A DNA stretch of 64,000 bases from Streptomyces griseoluteus (GTDB lineage Bacteria; Actinomycetota; Actinomycetes; Streptomycetales; Streptomycetaceae), in assembly GCF_004784465.1 (NCBI RefSeq), contig NZ_SRRU01000002.1, positions 248,001 through 312,000 of the forward strand, given 5' to 3'. Made by a program: the position numbers and the translations under genes. The notes under the pieces were generated by a model. The model was not told where the DNA came from. It searched no databases and saw nothing but the letters and a program-made list of their open reading frames with translations. Every line of letters starts with the position of its first letter. The stretch's first letter is position 1. Below are positions 53,024 to 62,660 of the stretch, one piece after another.

Positions 53024-54433
53024 TCACACGTCGTAGTACAGCTCGAACTCGTGCGGGTGCGGACGCAGCTGCAGCGGGGCGATCTCGTTGGTCCGCTTGT
53101 AGTCGATCCACGTCTCGATCAGGTCCGGGGTGAAGACGTCGCCCTGGAGGAGGAAGTCGTGGTCGGCCTCGAGGCGGTCGAGGACGGCCGGGAGGGAGGT
53201 GGGGACCTGGGCGACGCCCGCGTGCTCCTCGGGGGCCAGCTCGTAGAGGTCCTTGTCGATCGGCTCGGCCGGCTCGATCTTGTTCTTGATGCCGTCCAGG
53301 CCCGCCAGGAGCAGCGCGGAGAAGGCGAGGTACGGGTTGCCGGAGGAGTCCGGGGCGCGGAACTCGACGCGCTTGGCCTTCGGGTTGGAGCCCGTGATCG
53401 GGATACGCATCGCCGCGGAGCGGTTGCGCTGCGAGTACACCAGGTTGATCGGCGCCTCGAAGCCCGGCACCAGACGGTGGTAGGAGTTCACCGTCGGGTT
53501 GGTGAAGGCCAGCAGCGACGGCGCGTGCTTCAGGATGCCGCCGATGTAGTAGCGCGCCATGTCCGACAGGCCCGCGTAACCGGCCTCGTCGTAGAAGAGC
53601 GGGGCGCCGCCCGACCACAGCGACTGGTGGACGTGCATGCCCGAGCCGTTGTCGCCGAAGATCGGCTTCGGCATGAAGGTCGCGGTCTTGCCGTTGCGCC
53701 AGGCCACGTTCTTCACGATGTACTTGAAGAGCTGGAGGTCGTCCGCGGCGGCGAGCAGCGTGTTGAACTTGTAGTTGATCTCGGCCTGGCCGGCCGTGCC
53801 CACCTCGTGGTGCTGGCGCTCGACCTTGAGGCCGGCCTTGTCCAGCTCCAGGGAGATCTCGGCACGCAGGTCGGCGAAGTGGTCGACCGGCGGGACCGGG
53901 AAGTAGCCGCCCTTGTAGCGGACCTTGTAACCCCGGTTGTCCTCGAGCGCCCCGGTGTTCCAGGCACCCGCCTCGGAGTCGATGTGGTAGAACGCCTCGT
54001 TCTCGGCGGTCTTGAAGCGCACGCTGTCGAACACGTAGAACTCGGCCTCGGGGCCGAAGAACGCGGTGTCGGCGATGCCGGTGGACGCGAGGTACGCCTC
54101 CGCCTTCTTCGCCACGTTGCGCGGGTCACGGGAGTACTGCTCGCCCGTGATCGGGTCGTGGATGAAGAAGTTGATGTTCAGCGTCTTGTCGCGGCGGAAG
54201 GGGTCCACGCGGGACGTCGACAGGTCCGCGCGGAGCGCCATGTCGGACTCGTGGATGGCCTGGAAGCCGCGGATCGACGAGCCGTCGAACGCCAGCTCCT
54301 CGTCCGGGTCGAACGCCTCGACGGGCACGGTGAAGTGCTGCATGACGCCCGGCAGGTCGCAGAACCTGACGTCGACGAACTTGACGTCCTCGTCCGCGAT
54401 GAACTTCTTGGCCTCGTCGGCGTTCTGGAACAT
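53024..54433 (-). CDS. glnA: Glutamine synthetase I
   Basis: 469 residues; the main dodecameric ammonia-assimilating enzyme. GSI signatures: [34 protein letters not shown] and NRSAAMRIP. Tyr397 sits in [11 protein letters not shown], the site adenylylated by GlnE. ATG at 54433. A GlnR box lies about 100 bp upstream, so it should respond to nitrogen status at the level of transcription (GlnR) and activity (GlnE). Confidence 0.98.
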   Translation of the reverse strand: MFQNADEAKKFIADEDVKFVDVRFCDLPGVMQHFTVPVEAFDPDEELAFDGSSIRGFQAIHESDMALRADLSTSRVDPFRRDKTLNINFFIHDPITGEQYSRDPRNVAKKAEAYLASTGIADTAFFGPEAEFYVFDSVRFKTAENEAFYHIDSEAGAWNTGALEDNRGYKVRYKGGYFPVPPVDHFADLRAEISLELDKAGLKVERQHHEVGTAGQAEINYKFNTLLAAADDLQLFKYIVKNVAWRNGKTATFMPKPIFGDNGSGMHVHQSLWSGGAPLFYDEAGYAGLSDMARYYIGGILKHAPSLLAFTNPTVNSYHRLVPGFEAPINLVYSQRNRSAAMRIPITGSNPKAKRVEFRAPDSSGNPYLAFSALLLAGLDGIKNKIEPAEPIDKDLYELAPEEHAGVAQVPTSLPAVLDRLEADHDFLLQGDVFTPDLIETWIDYKRTNEIAPLQLRPHPHEFELYYDV

Positions 54434-54531
54434 CCAGCTCCTCCTACTCCCGACCGTTCCCGCCGGGGTGGTAGATCGTCTCGTGCGGCCAGTGCGGTGG
54501 CACACGCTGGTCCCGACCCTAGGGACGGGTG

Positions 54532-54569
54532 ATTTCTCGGGCGTGACTCGTTTGTTTCGCAGAAGTTAA
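54532..54569 (-). promoter_or_regulatory. GlnR box of glnA
   Basis: On the minus strand: TTAAC-N6-GAAAC-N6-GTCAC-N6-GAAAT, four pentamers at exact 6-nt spacing; closer to the gTnAC/GaAAC consensus than the glnII box. It is 99 bp from the glnA start. Confidence 0.9.
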
Positions 54570-54644
54570 CCAGCCACTCTTACACCGTAGCTCCGACACA
54601 CCCCTGCGCGTACTGCCCGAAAGCGGGCGCAGTACCGTGGTCGG

Positions 54645-55112
54645 GTGGACAACAGGGAAGTGATGGGGTCGTGGCTCTCCGGGCCCAGGGCGGCCATGGA
54701 AGAAGCGGGCGCCGACTTCGGGTACCGGGGCGAGCAGCTCGGCCTGCCGGAGACCGGACCGAACTCGATCGCCCGTCCGGGTCGCCGGCTCGGCGCGCTC
54801 GCCGTGGACTGGGGGCTGTGCGTGCTGATCGCATACGGCCTGATCACCCACGGCAACTCCCCGGCCACCAGCAACTGGGCCCTGCTCGTCTTCTTCGCGA
54901 TGAGCGCGCTCACCGTGGGCACCCTCGGCTCCACGCCGGGCAAGCGCCTGTTCGGGCTGCGCGTGGTCGCCCTGGAGACCGGCACCGTCAGCCCGCTGCG
55001 CGCTTTGCTGCGCACCTTCCTGCTCTGCCTGGCCGTCCCCGCGCTGGTCTGGGACCGCGACGGCCGCGGTCTGCACGACCGGCTCGCCAGGACCGTCGAG
55101 GTCAGGATCTAG
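54645..55112 (+). CDS. RDD-family membrane protein
   Basis: 155 residues with an RDD domain: ARPGRRLGALAVDWGLCVLI (Arg and Asp of the RDD signature in TM1), TPGKRLFGLRVV and a C-terminal DGRGLHDRLARTVEV. About three TM helices. Function unknown; some members are Na+/H+ antiporter-like. GTG at 54645 has no ribosome site and a TACCGT (54633-54638) is placed as a -10, so translation may be leaderless. Confidence 0.9.
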   Translation: MDNREVMGSWLSGPRAAMEEAGADFGYRGEQLGLPETGPNSIARPGRRLGALAVDWGLCVLIAYGLITHGNSPATSNWALLVFFAMSALTVGTLGSTPGKRLFGLRVVALETGTVSPLRALLRTFLLCLAVPALVWDRDGRGLHDRLARTVEVRI

Positions 55113-55130
55113 CGGCGTCGGACATGAGAA

Positions 55131-55179
55131 GACATGAGAAGGGGCGCCCGGAGACTCTCCGGGCGCCCCTTCTCATGTC
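55131..55179. terminator. Exceptionally long bidirectional terminator
   Basis: Arms 55131-55153 and 55157-55179 pair perfectly over 23 bp with a 3-nt loop (ACT). GACATGAGAA, the outer 10 nt of the arm, is also present just before it (55121-55130) as a direct repeat. It separates the convergent RDD and DUF4191 genes. Confidence 0.92.
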
Positions 55180-55186
55180 GTAGGAA

Positions 55187-55888
55187 CTAGCGGCCCCTGC
55201 CGCCGCCCTTCGGCATCCGCATGCCCTTCGGCATCGGACCCTTGGGAAGCGGCATGTTGCTCATCAGGTCGCCCAGCGCCCGCAGCCGGTCGTTGGTGGC
55301 GGTCACCTGGGGGCCGGTCAGCACCCGCGGATACTTCAGCATGGTCGTCCGCAGCTTCTTCAGCGGGACCTGGCCCTCACCGTCACCGACGATGACGTCG
55401 TGCACCGGCACGTCCGCGACGATGCGGTTCATCTTCTTCTTCTCGGCCGCAAGCAGGCTCTTCACCCGGTTCGGGTTGCCCTCGGCCACCAGCACGATGC
55501 CGGCCTTGCCGACCGCGCGGTGCACCACGTCCTGGCTGCGGTTCATCGCCACCGCGGGGGTGGTCGCCCAGCCCCGGCCGATGTTGTCCAGTACCGCGGC
55601 GGCCGCACCCGGCTGGCCCTCCATCTGCCCGAACGCGGCCCGCTCGGCCCGGCGCCCGAACACGATCGCCGTCGCCAGCAGACCGAGCAGCAGACCCAGG
55701 ATGCCGCCGTAGACGGGGTGCCCGATCAGGAAGCCGATCACGAGGAGGACGGCGAAAATGCCGAGCCCGACAGCCGCGAGTACAAGACCGATCGTCTTGT
55801 CGGCCTTGCGGGTCATCTTGTACGTGAGGGCGATCTGCTTCAGTCGCCCTGCGCTCGCGGCGTCCGCCGCGGTTTCCTTCCTCGCCAT
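55187..55888 (-). CDS. DUF4191 membrane protein
   Basis: 233 residues: two adjacent TM helices (about 37-55 and 62-85), a soluble domain with RQSRDVVHRAVGKAGIVLVAEG-like conserved text and a C-terminal LPKGPMPKGMRMPKGGGRGR tail. DUF4191 is conserved in actinobacteria, usually next to lipA, as here; function unknown. ATG at 55888 chosen for the start MARKETAAD. Confidence 0.9.
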   Translation of the reverse strand: MARKETAADAASAGRLKQIALTYKMTRKADKTIGLVLAAVGLGIFAVLLVIGFLIGHPVYGGILGLLLGLLATAIVFGRRAERAAFGQMEGQPGAAAAVLDNIGRGWATTPAVAMNRSQDVVHRAVGKAGIVLVAEGNPNRVKSLLAAEKKKMNRIVADVPVHDVIVGDGEGQVPLKKLRTTMLKYPRVLTGPQVTATNDRLRALGDLMSNMPLPKGPMPKGMRMPKGGGRGR

Positions 55889-55950
55889 GCTCACGAGTCT
55901 ACGTGGCCGCGGGAGCACTCTCGACGGCGGTGCCCGGCGTAGGGCGGGGG

Positions 55951-56148
55951 TTACGGACGGGTGGCGGCGCGGTCCAGGAACTGCTGCGCCTCGACCCGGT
56001 CCTTGGCGCGGCGACGGTCCTCCAGGACGGAGGTCCAGGCGTTGCGGCGGGCGGTGCGCTGGCCGCCCTGAAGCAGCAGCGTCTCGACCGCGCGGAGGGC
56101 GACGGCGAAGGACGGGATGGCGGTGGCGCGGACGGGTGCGGCCTGCAT
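55951..56148 (-). CDS. Small conserved Streptomyces protein near lipA
   Basis: 65 residues, basic, helical, no signal (IPSFAVALRAVETLLLQGGQ, VLEDRRRAKDRVEAQQFLDR). GGGGGGA precedes the ATG at 56148. It lies between DUF4191 and lipA on the same strand, a position I recall as conserved in Streptomyces. Function unknown. Confidence 0.7.
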   Translation of the reverse strand: MQAAPVRATAIPSFAVALRAVETLLLQGGQRTARRNAWTSVLEDRRRAKDRVEAQQFLDRAATRP

Positions 56149-56378
56149 GATCGAGGTCCCCCCTCGGTACGGGTGGTGTACGGGGCGTGATTCCAGGGTC
56201 ACTGTTCGGTGTTACCAGTGCGTGACCGACCGGTCAAACGGTGGTGAAGCCTCGGCTCGGGTTCCGTACACGCCGACGCGGCCCCGCCATGCGCCCTCAT
56301 CAGCGAGGACGGACGGGACCGCGTCGACTCGGCCATTACTGGCCAGTAGGAACTTGTGCGTGATTTCACACGACTTGC

Positions 56379-57344
56379 TCACACCGCCTGGGCGGCGATG
56401 TAGTCACCACGCTTCTCGATCGCCATCTGGTAAAGGCGCCCGGCGCGGTAGGAGGAGCGGACCAGCGGGCCCGACATCACACCGGAGAAGCCGATCCGCT
56501 CGGCCTCCTCCTTCAGCTCCACGAACTCCTGCGGCTTGACCCAGCGCTCGACGGGGTGGTGGCGCACGGAGGGACGCAGGTACTGGGTGATGGTGACCAG
56601 CTCGCAGCCGGCGTCGTGGAGCTGCTGGAGCGCCTCCACGACCTCCTCGCGGGTCTCGCCCATGCCCAGGATCAGGTTGGACTTGGTGACCAGGCCGAAG
56701 TCGCGGGCCTCGGTGATGACCTTCAGCGAGCGCTCGTAGCGGAAGCCGGGACGGATGCGCTTGAAGATGCGCGGGACCGTCTCGACGTTGTGCGCGAAGA
56801 CCTCGGGGCGGGACTCGAACACCTCGGCGAGCTGCTCGGGCACCGCGTTGAAGTCGGGGGCCAGCAGTTCGACCTTGGTGCGGCCGGCCTCGCGGCCCGC
56901 GGTCTGGGCGTGGATCTGGCGCACGGTCTCGGCGTACAGCCAGGCGCCGCCGTCCTCCAGGTCGTCGCGGGCGACGCCGGTGATCGTGGCGTAGTTGAGG
57001 TCCATGGTGACCACGGACTCGCCCACGCGGCGCGGCTCGTCCCGGTCCAGGGCCTCGGGCTTGCCGGTGTCGATCTGGCAGAAGTCGCAGCGCCGGGTGC
57101 ACTGGTCGCCACCGATGAGGAAGGTCGCCTCGCGGTCCTCCCAGCACTCGTAGATGTTCGGGCAGCCGGCCTCCTGGCACACGGTGTGCAGGCCCTCGCT
57201 CTTCACGAGGTTCTGCATCTTGGTGTACTCGGGGCCCATTTTCGCCCGCGTCTTGATCCACTCGGGCTTGCGCTCGATGGGGGTCTGGCTGTTACGGACC
57301 TCCAGGCGCAGCATCTTGCGTCCGTCGGGTGCGACTGCGGACAC
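56379..57344 (-). CDS. lipA: Lipoyl synthase
   Basis: 321 residues. A radical-SAM enzyme that inserts two sulfurs into protein-bound octanoyl groups. The auxiliary-cluster Cys are in [12 protein letters not shown], the SAM-cluster Cys in CTRRCDFC, and the C-terminal Ser in RSSYRAG ligates the auxiliary cluster. GTG at 57344 has AGGGAG 7 nt upstream; the frame stays open above it. It follows lipB by 121 bp on the same strand. Confidence 0.97.
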   Translation of the reverse strand: MSAVAPDGRKMLRLEVRNSQTPIERKPEWIKTRAKMGPEYTKMQNLVKSEGLHTVCQEAGCPNIYECWEDREATFLIGGDQCTRRCDFCQIDTGKPEALDRDEPRRVGESVVTMDLNYATITGVARDDLEDGGAWLYAETVRQIHAQTAGREAGRTKVELLAPDFNAVPEQLAEVFESRPEVFAHNVETVPRIFKRIRPGFRYERSLKVITEARDFGLVTKSNLILGMGETREEVVEALQQLHDAGCELVTITQYLRPSVRHHPVERWVKPQEFVELKEEAERIGFSGVMSGPLVRSSYRAGRLYQMAIEKRGDYIAAQAV

Positions 57345-57465
57345 GACCGGCTCCCTGCTTGTTGCGAAGTAAGTCTTCGATTCTTCGGCGTACACCAGGG
57401 TACGCCCGTGTTCATGGGGTCCTACCGGGGGCGAAAACCTCGCGGACGCAGGCCGCATTCCCGGA

Positions 57466-58260
57466 TCAGACCGCGGCGGGCTTCTCGATCACCCTGGGGG
57501 CGAGGACGGCCTCGGCCATGACCTCGCGCAAGTGGCGTTCGACCACGGGCACGACCTCCTCGATCGTGATGTCCCGGCCCAGCTCGTTCGCGAGCGAGGC
57601 GACACCGGCGTCGCGGATGCCGCACGGGATGATGCGGTCGAACCAGCGGTTGTCGGGGTTCACGTTGAGGGCGAAGCCGTGCATGGTGACGCCCTTGGCC
57701 ACGCGGATGCCGATCGCGGCGATCTTGCGGTCCTCGCGGCGCTGGCCCGCGTTGGAGGGGGCGTACTCCGGGCCGTTCATCCGGGGGTCGAACTCCTCGT
57801 CGGCGATCCGGGGATCGAAGTCGAGGGAGAGACCGCCGAGACGCTGCTCGACCGGGTCGCCCAGCACCCAGACGCCGCTGCGGCCCTCGACGCGGGTGGT
57901 CTCAAGCCCGTACTCCGCGCAGGCGCGGATCAGGGCCTCCTCCAGGCGCCGGACATGGGCGATGACGTCCACGGGGCGGGGGAGCTTCTGGATCGGGTAG
58001 CCGACGAGCTGGCCCGGACCGTGCCAGGTGATCTTGCCGCCGCGGTCCACGTCGATCACGGGGGTGCCGTCCAGCGGGCGCTCGCTCGGGTCGGTGCGGC
58101 GGCCGGCCGTGTACACCGGGGGGTGTTCCAGCAGCAGCACGGTGTCGGGGATCTCGTCGGCGAACCGGGCGGCGTGCACCCGGCGCTGCTCGTCCCACGC
58201 CTCCTGGTAGTCGACGGCGTCCGCGCCGAACCCCATGTGGACGAACCGCAAGTCACTCAC
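57466..58260 (-). CDS. lipB: Octanoyltransferase
   Basis: 264 residues. Transfers octanoyl from acyl carrier protein to lipoyl domains, the step before LipA. Signatures: [17 protein letters not shown], Lys in [20 protein letters not shown] and catalytic Cys in [11 protein letters not shown] at 58260 ([12 protein letters not shown]) has AGGGAGG 9 nt upstream and is preferred to the longer frame. First gene of lipB-lipA. Confidence 0.97.
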   Translation of the reverse strand: MSDLRFVHMGFGADAVDYQEAWDEQRRVHAARFADEIPDTVLLLEHPPVYTAGRRTDPSERPLDGTPVIDVDRGGKITWHGPGQLVGYPIQKLPRPVDVIAHVRRLEEALIRACAEYGLETTRVEGRSGVWVLGDPVEQRLGGLSLDFDPRIADEEFDPRMNGPEYAPSNAGQRREDRKIAAIGIRVAKGVTMHGFALNVNPDNRWFDRIIPCGIRDAGVASLANELGRDITIEEVVPVVERHLREVMAEAVLAPRVIEKPAAV

Positions 58261-58511
58261 GGCAAGCGCCTCCCTAAGCCGGGCACCCCTCGTCGGGTCT
58301 GTCAGGCGCGTACGGCGCCCACGCCACTGTACGTCCGGGCGGGTGACGTCAGCCGCGCGGGTAATCCTCACACGATCGGATGAATGTACGGGGAACTGTG
58401 CGACCACTTGTTCACTCTCCGCTACATTCGCGCCGTTCGTGAGGCCAAAAGGGCTGTTCACAGCCCGTCCCGGCACCTCAGTGGCCTGTCAGGCAGGAGA
58501 CCGCACCGCAC

Positions 58512-59942
58512 ATGACGGACCGACCCGCGCAGCGCACCCCCAACCGCCAGCTCGCCGCGCTCATCGCAGAGGCGGGGTTCTCCAACGCGGGTCTGGCCCG
58601 TCGCGTCGATCAGCTCGGCCTGGAACACGGGCTGGACCTCAGATACGACAAGACCTCCGTCACCCGCTGGCTGCGCGGCCAGCAGCCGCGCGGGACCACT
58701 CCCGCGCTGATCGCCGAGGTCTTCACCCGCCGCCTCGGCCGCCGGCTCACCGCCCAGGACCTCGGGCTGGACGCGTGCGCGCCGGTGTACGCCGGGCTGG
58801 AGTTCGCGGGCACGCCCGAGGAGGCCGTCGACATCGTCAGCGGGCTGTGGCGCAAGGACTCGGGCAGCCATGCCGAGCTGCGCAAGATCGCCTTCACGCC
58901 GGCGGGGCTGGTCGTGCCCAGCCGGGACTGGCTGATCGGCAAGGCCGACGACCGGGTGGCGCGCGACCCTGCCGTCCGGGTACCGGCGCAGGCCGGGCCC
59001 GCCCGCGCCCCCGCACCCCCCGCCGAGCGCCCCTCCGGGCACCGGGTGACCGGCGGGGACCTCGCCGCGCTGCGCTCGGTGGGGGAGCTGTTCCGGGCGC
59101 TGGACGACCAGTACGGCGGCGGGCACGCCCGGCAGGCGCTCGTGCGCTACCTGGAGCACGAGTGCGAGCCGATGCTGCGCGGCAGCTACTCCGAGCAGAC
59201 CGGCCGCAGGCTGTTCGGCGCGGCCGCCGACCTCACCCGGCTCGCCGGCTGGACCTCCTACGACATCGCCGCGCACGGGCTCGCCCAGCGGTACTTCGTG
59301 CAGGCCCTGCGGCTCGCCCAGGCGGCCGGGGACCGCGCCTACGGCTCGTACGTGCTGGTCACCATGAGCCGCCAGGCCGTCTACCTCGGGCACGGGCGGG
59401 AGGCGGTGCAGCTGGCGCGGGTAGCCCAGCAGGGGGTCGGGACCGGCGCGGCGCCCGTCGTGCAGGCCCTGCTGCACGCGGCGGAGGCGCGGGCGCACGC
59501 CGTCCTCGGTGAGACGCGGGCGTGCACCGGCGCGCTGGTACGCGCCGAACGCTCTCTGGAGACGGCCCGGCCCGGCGACGACGTGCCGCACTGGGCGCGC
59601 TTCTTCGACGAGGCCCAGCTCGCCGACGAGCTCGGCCACTGCCACCGGGACCTCCACCAGTTCCGGGCGGCCGCCCAGCACGCCGAGCGCTCGCTCCGGC
59701 TGCGCTCCGCCGCGCACGCCCGCAGCCGGCTCTTCTCCCGCGTCGTCCTGGCGACCGCCCGGCTGGGCCTCGGCGACCTCGACCAGGCCTGCACCCTCGC
59801 CGCCGAGGCCGCCGCCCAGGCCGCCGACATGCGCTCGGTCCGCGCGGTGGAGTACATCCGCGACTTCGAACGCCGCCTGGAGCCCTACCGCGACGCGGCC
59901 CCGGCCCGCGGGTACCGGGAGCGGGTTGCGGCGCTGGGGTAG
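58512..59942 (+). CDS. HTH/TPR-type regulator (NsdA-like)
   Basis: 476 residues: an N-terminal XRE-like helix-turn-helix (about 10-65, NRQLAALIAEAGFSNAGLAR, KTSVTRWLRG), a Pro/Ala linker at about 155-180, and a helical TPR-like C-terminal half (ARQALVRYLEHECEPMLRGS, AAQHAERSLRLRSAAHARS). The plan is that of Streptomyces regulators such as NsdA/NsdB that affect antibiotic production and development; the exact member is not clear. Divergent from lipB. A terminator follows. Confidence 0.85.
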   Translation: MTDRPAQRTPNRQLAALIAEAGFSNAGLARRVDQLGLEHGLDLRYDKTSVTRWLRGQQPRGTTPALIAEVFTRRLGRRLTAQDLGLDACAPVYAGLEFAGTPEEAVDIVSGLWRKDSGSHAELRKIAFTPAGLVVPSRDWLIGKADDRVARDPAVRVPAQAGPARAPAPPAERPSGHRVTGGDLAALRSVGELFRALDDQYGGGHARQALVRYLEHECEPMLRGSYSEQTGRRLFGAAADLTRLAGWTSYDIAAHGLAQRYFVQALRLAQAAGDRAYGSYVLVTMSRQAVYLGHGREAVQLARVAQQGVGTGAAPVVQALLHAAEARAHAVLGETRACTGALVRAERSLETARPGDDVPHWARFFDEAQLADELGHCHRDLHQFRAAAQHAERSLRLRSAAHARSRLFSRVVLATARLGLGDLDQACTLAAEAAAQAADMRSVRAVEYIRDFERRLEPYRDAAPARGYRERVAALG

Positions 59943-59948
59943 CGACAG

Positions 59949-59978
59949 AGGGGGCGTCCGCTACTGGAGGCGCCCCCT
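59949..59978 (+). terminator. Terminator of the HTH/TPR regulator gene
   Basis: AGGGGGCG (59949-59956) with CGCCCCCT (59971-59978); TCC/GGA adds an inner stem. 6 nt past the stop. The remaining 170 bp to the next gene are G-rich without recognisable features. Confidence 0.75.
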
Positions 59979-60153
59979 GGGGGCTGGGCCGGCCGGGCAT
60001 CGTCGCGGGGGCCCGCCAGGTGCACGGGCCGTGGTCATCGCTGCGCGGTGGGCCCCGGCAGGGCGCGTGGGCCCACCGGGGCGCGGGCCCGCGCACGGGG
60101 GAGGGGCGGGGGCCCGGCCGGCCCGGTCCGGGTGGGTCGGCCGGGGCTCCCTG

Positions 60154-61521
60154 TCAGGCCGCCCGTGGCATCGATGCCGGGGGGTCCGCCAGGTGCATCG
60201 ACGCCGTGGCTCCCAGGTCCGTCAGGATGGCCGTGGTGGCTCGGGTGGCCGAGTGGAGGGCGCCCTGGAGGGTGGGGGTGTCCCGGTGGTCGCCGCAGAC
60301 GTAGAGGCCCGCCAGGAGGCGTACCGGGCGGTGGGGGTCGTAGGCGGGACGGGTGGCCGGGACGGCGTCCGGGGTGTGGTGGACCGCCAGGGTTTCCCAG
60401 CGGTTGGTGGGTGTGCCGTACAGGCGGGACAGGTGCGTGCGGACGGCGGCGTCCACGTCTTCGGGCGGGGTGCCGAGCACCGTGGAGGAGATCAGGGTGC
60501 GGCCGGCCGGGACGCGGCTCGGGTCGACATTGCTGATGACCGCCGTGTGCGCGACCGGGCCGCCCCGGTCCGCGTCCAGCAGCAGCGAGGTGCCCGTGGA
60601 CAGTGCCGGGCCCGGATCGTCGGTGGTGTGGTGGACGACGGTGACCGGGTGGAAGCCGGGGACGCGGAGCCCCGGCAGCAGCTCGGCAGCCGCACGGGCG
60701 TCCGTCGCCAGCAGGACCGCGCGACAGCGCAGTACGCCGTGCTCGGCGGTGGTGACCGAGGTGGTGGAGACCGAGGTGACCCGCACCCCGGTCCGCACGG
60801 TACCCGGCGGCAGGGTGCGCGCCAGCAGCTCGGGCAGTACCTCCGCGCCCCCCTCCGGCACGCTCAGCCGGCCCCCGGCGAACGCTCGCAGGGCGAGGTC
60901 GGCGCCCCGGCTGGACGTGGTCAGCTCCGGGTCGCACAGCAGCGTGGCGAGCAGCGGCCTCAGGAAGGCGTCGACGGTACGGGCGGGAACCCCGCGCGCC
61001 GCCAGCGCGTCGGCCGCGGCCTGCTCCGGGCGGGCCAGCAGCCGGTCCACCGGGGTGGCCGCGATCCGGGCCAGCGCGGCGTTCAGCCGGGCCTGGTCCC
61101 ACGCCCCGCCGACCGGTGTCCCGGTCCGGCCGGGCAGCACGGCGACCGGCCCCCTGGGGGCGCTCGCCAGGGCGCGCGCCACATGGAGTGCGCCCCTTGC
61201 GCCCCCTACGGGTGCCGGGGTGCCCGCGCGGTGCCTGCGGCCGTCCCGGTGCAGCAGCACGCCGGGCGCGAACTGCCGCAGCGCGAGCGGTTCCAGGCCC
61301 GGTACGGTGCGCAGCTCGGTGCCGGGGGTGGTCAGGGGCCGTCCGACGCGGTCGAGACGGAAGCCGTCGACCCTCTCGGTCGACATGCGGCCGCCCACCT
61401 CCGGGGCGGCCTCCAGGACTGCGGTCGTCACTCCTGCGCTGGTCAGCCGATGGGCCGCCGAGAGTCCGGCGGCCCCGGCCCCCACGACGACGACGTCCAC
61501 CTGGTACGCGGGCTCAAGCAC
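60154..61521 (-). CDS. FAD-dependent amine oxidase/phytoene desaturase-like oxidoreductase
   Basis: 455 residues. A Rossmann dinucleotide motif VVVVGAGAAGLSAAHRL (11-27), the second FAD-binding GGR (VGGRMSTE), and the C-terminal VCGDHRDTPTLQGALHSATR. Flavin oxidase of the NAD(P)-binding Rossmann-like amine-oxidase group; substrate unknown. GTG at 61521 has AGGAGGGG just upstream. Possibly translated with the downstream gene of the same strand? None is adjacent on that side; it is likely monocistronic. Confidence 0.88.
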   Translation of the reverse strand: MLEPAYQVDVVVVGAGAAGLSAAHRLTSAGVTTAVLEAAPEVGGRMSTERVDGFRLDRVGRPLTTPGTELRTVPGLEPLALRQFAPGVLLHRDGRRHRAGTPAPVGGARGALHVARALASAPRGPVAVLPGRTGTPVGGAWDQARLNAALARIAATPVDRLLARPEQAAADALAARGVPARTVDAFLRPLLATLLCDPELTTSSRGADLALRAFAGGRLSVPEGGAEVLPELLARTLPPGTVRTGVRVTSVSTTSVTTAEHGVLRCRAVLLATDARAAAELLPGLRVPGFHPVTVVHHTTDDPGPALSTGTSLLLDADRGGPVAHTAVISNVDPSRVPAGRTLISSTVLGTPPEDVDAAVRTHLSRLYGTPTNRWETLAVHHTPDAVPATRPAYDPHRPVRLLAGLYVCGDHRDTPTLQGALHSATRATTAILTDLGATASMHLADPPASMPRAA

Positions 61522-61715
61522 GAGGCCCCTCCTGTGGTTGCGCGGCCGGTGGAGAGGTCATGCCCTCAACTGGCCCGCCGGATACGCGAGTTCGGGTCGA
61601 GGTTAGGGTCAATGCCGGTCACTGCCAGTCGCGCACCGGCAGGGCACGGTCGCACGGCGGTCGCATACGTTCATGACCGCTCGGTGCCCGTCAGGATCGC
61701 GCCTATGCCGCCGGA

Positions 61716-62612
61716 CTACTCCGCCGCGCGGATCGTGTCCTCGATGCCGGGGAAGGCGAACTGGAACCCGGACTCCAACAGCCGCTTGGGCACCACCCGC
61801 TGACTGCCCAGCACGTCCTCCGCCATCCCGCCCAGCGCCGTCCGCAGCACCGCCGCCGGCACCGGGAACGGCGTCGGCCGGTGCAGCACCCGGCCCATCG
61901 CCTCGGTGATCTCCTGGTTGGTCAGCGGGTGCGGCGCGGTCAGGTTGAACGGCCCGGACAGGTCCTCGCGGTCCAGGATGTGCCGGATCGCGGCCACCTC
62001 GTCGTGCAGCGCGATGTACGACCAGTACTGCCTGCCGCTGCCCAGCCGCCCGCCGAGCCCCGCCTTGAACAGCGGGAACATCTTGGCCCACGCCCCGCCC
62101 GCGGAGGACACCACCAGCCCGGTGCGCACGAACACCGTCCGTACGCCCGCCTCCCGCACCGGTGCGGCCGCCTCCTCCCACTCCTCGCACACCGAGGGCA
62201 GGAACCCCTCGCCGGGCGGGGCGTCCTCGTCGGTGATCCGGTCGCCGGTCTCGCCGTAGAAGCCGATCGCGCTGCCGCCCACGAAGACGCGCGGCGGCTC
62301 CGGCAGGGAGGCGGCGGCCTCCGCGAGCGCGGTCGTGCCGAACACCCGGCTGTCCCGGATCACCCGTTTGTACTCCGGCGTCCAGCGCTTGTCGCCGATC
62401 CCCGCGCCCGCCAGGTTCACCACCGCGTCGACGCCGGCCAGCCCGGCCGCGTCCACGTAACTCTCCTGGGGGTCCCAGCGGACCTCGTCCGGGCCCTGCG
62501 GCTCGCGCCGGACCAGCCGCACGACCTGGTGCCCGTCGTCGGTGAGGGACCGCACCAGGGCGCTGCCGATGAGACCGGAGGCGCCGGCCACCGCGATTCG
62601 GGAAGAGTCCAT
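61716..62612 (-). CDS. TIGR01777-family epimerase (YfcH/SulA-like SDR)
   Basis: 298 residues: a Rossmann fold with GASGLIGSAL (9-18), NLAGAGIGDKRW, GSAIGFYGETGD (with the Tyr), and the C-terminal DUF1731 domain (MLRTALGGMAEDVLGSQRVV-like, from about 245). Family substrates are unknown. ATG at 62612. Confidence 0.92.
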   Translation of the reverse strand: MDSSRIAVAGASGLIGSALVRSLTDDGHQVVRLVRREPQGPDEVRWDPQESYVDAAGLAGVDAVVNLAGAGIGDKRWTPEYKRVIRDSRVFGTTALAEAAASLPEPPRVFVGGSAIGFYGETGDRITDEDAPPGEGFLPSVCEEWEEAAAPVREAGVRTVFVRTGLVVSSAGGAWAKMFPLFKAGLGGRLGSGRQYWSYIALHDEVAAIRHILDREDLSGPFNLTAPHPLTNQEITEAMGRVLHRPTPFPVPAAVLRTALGGMAEDVLGSQRVVPKRLLESGFQFAFPGIEDTIRAAE

Positions 62613-62660
62613 GATCCCAGCATGCCCCGCGGGCCCGGAATCAGGGCGGCCGCCTACTCC

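Noticed and set aside
59980..60150. G-rich stretch before the FAD oxidoreductase stop as a possible regulatory RNA
   Set aside because: No stable conserved fold or promoter is recognisable by eye; it looks like ordinary high-GC spacer.
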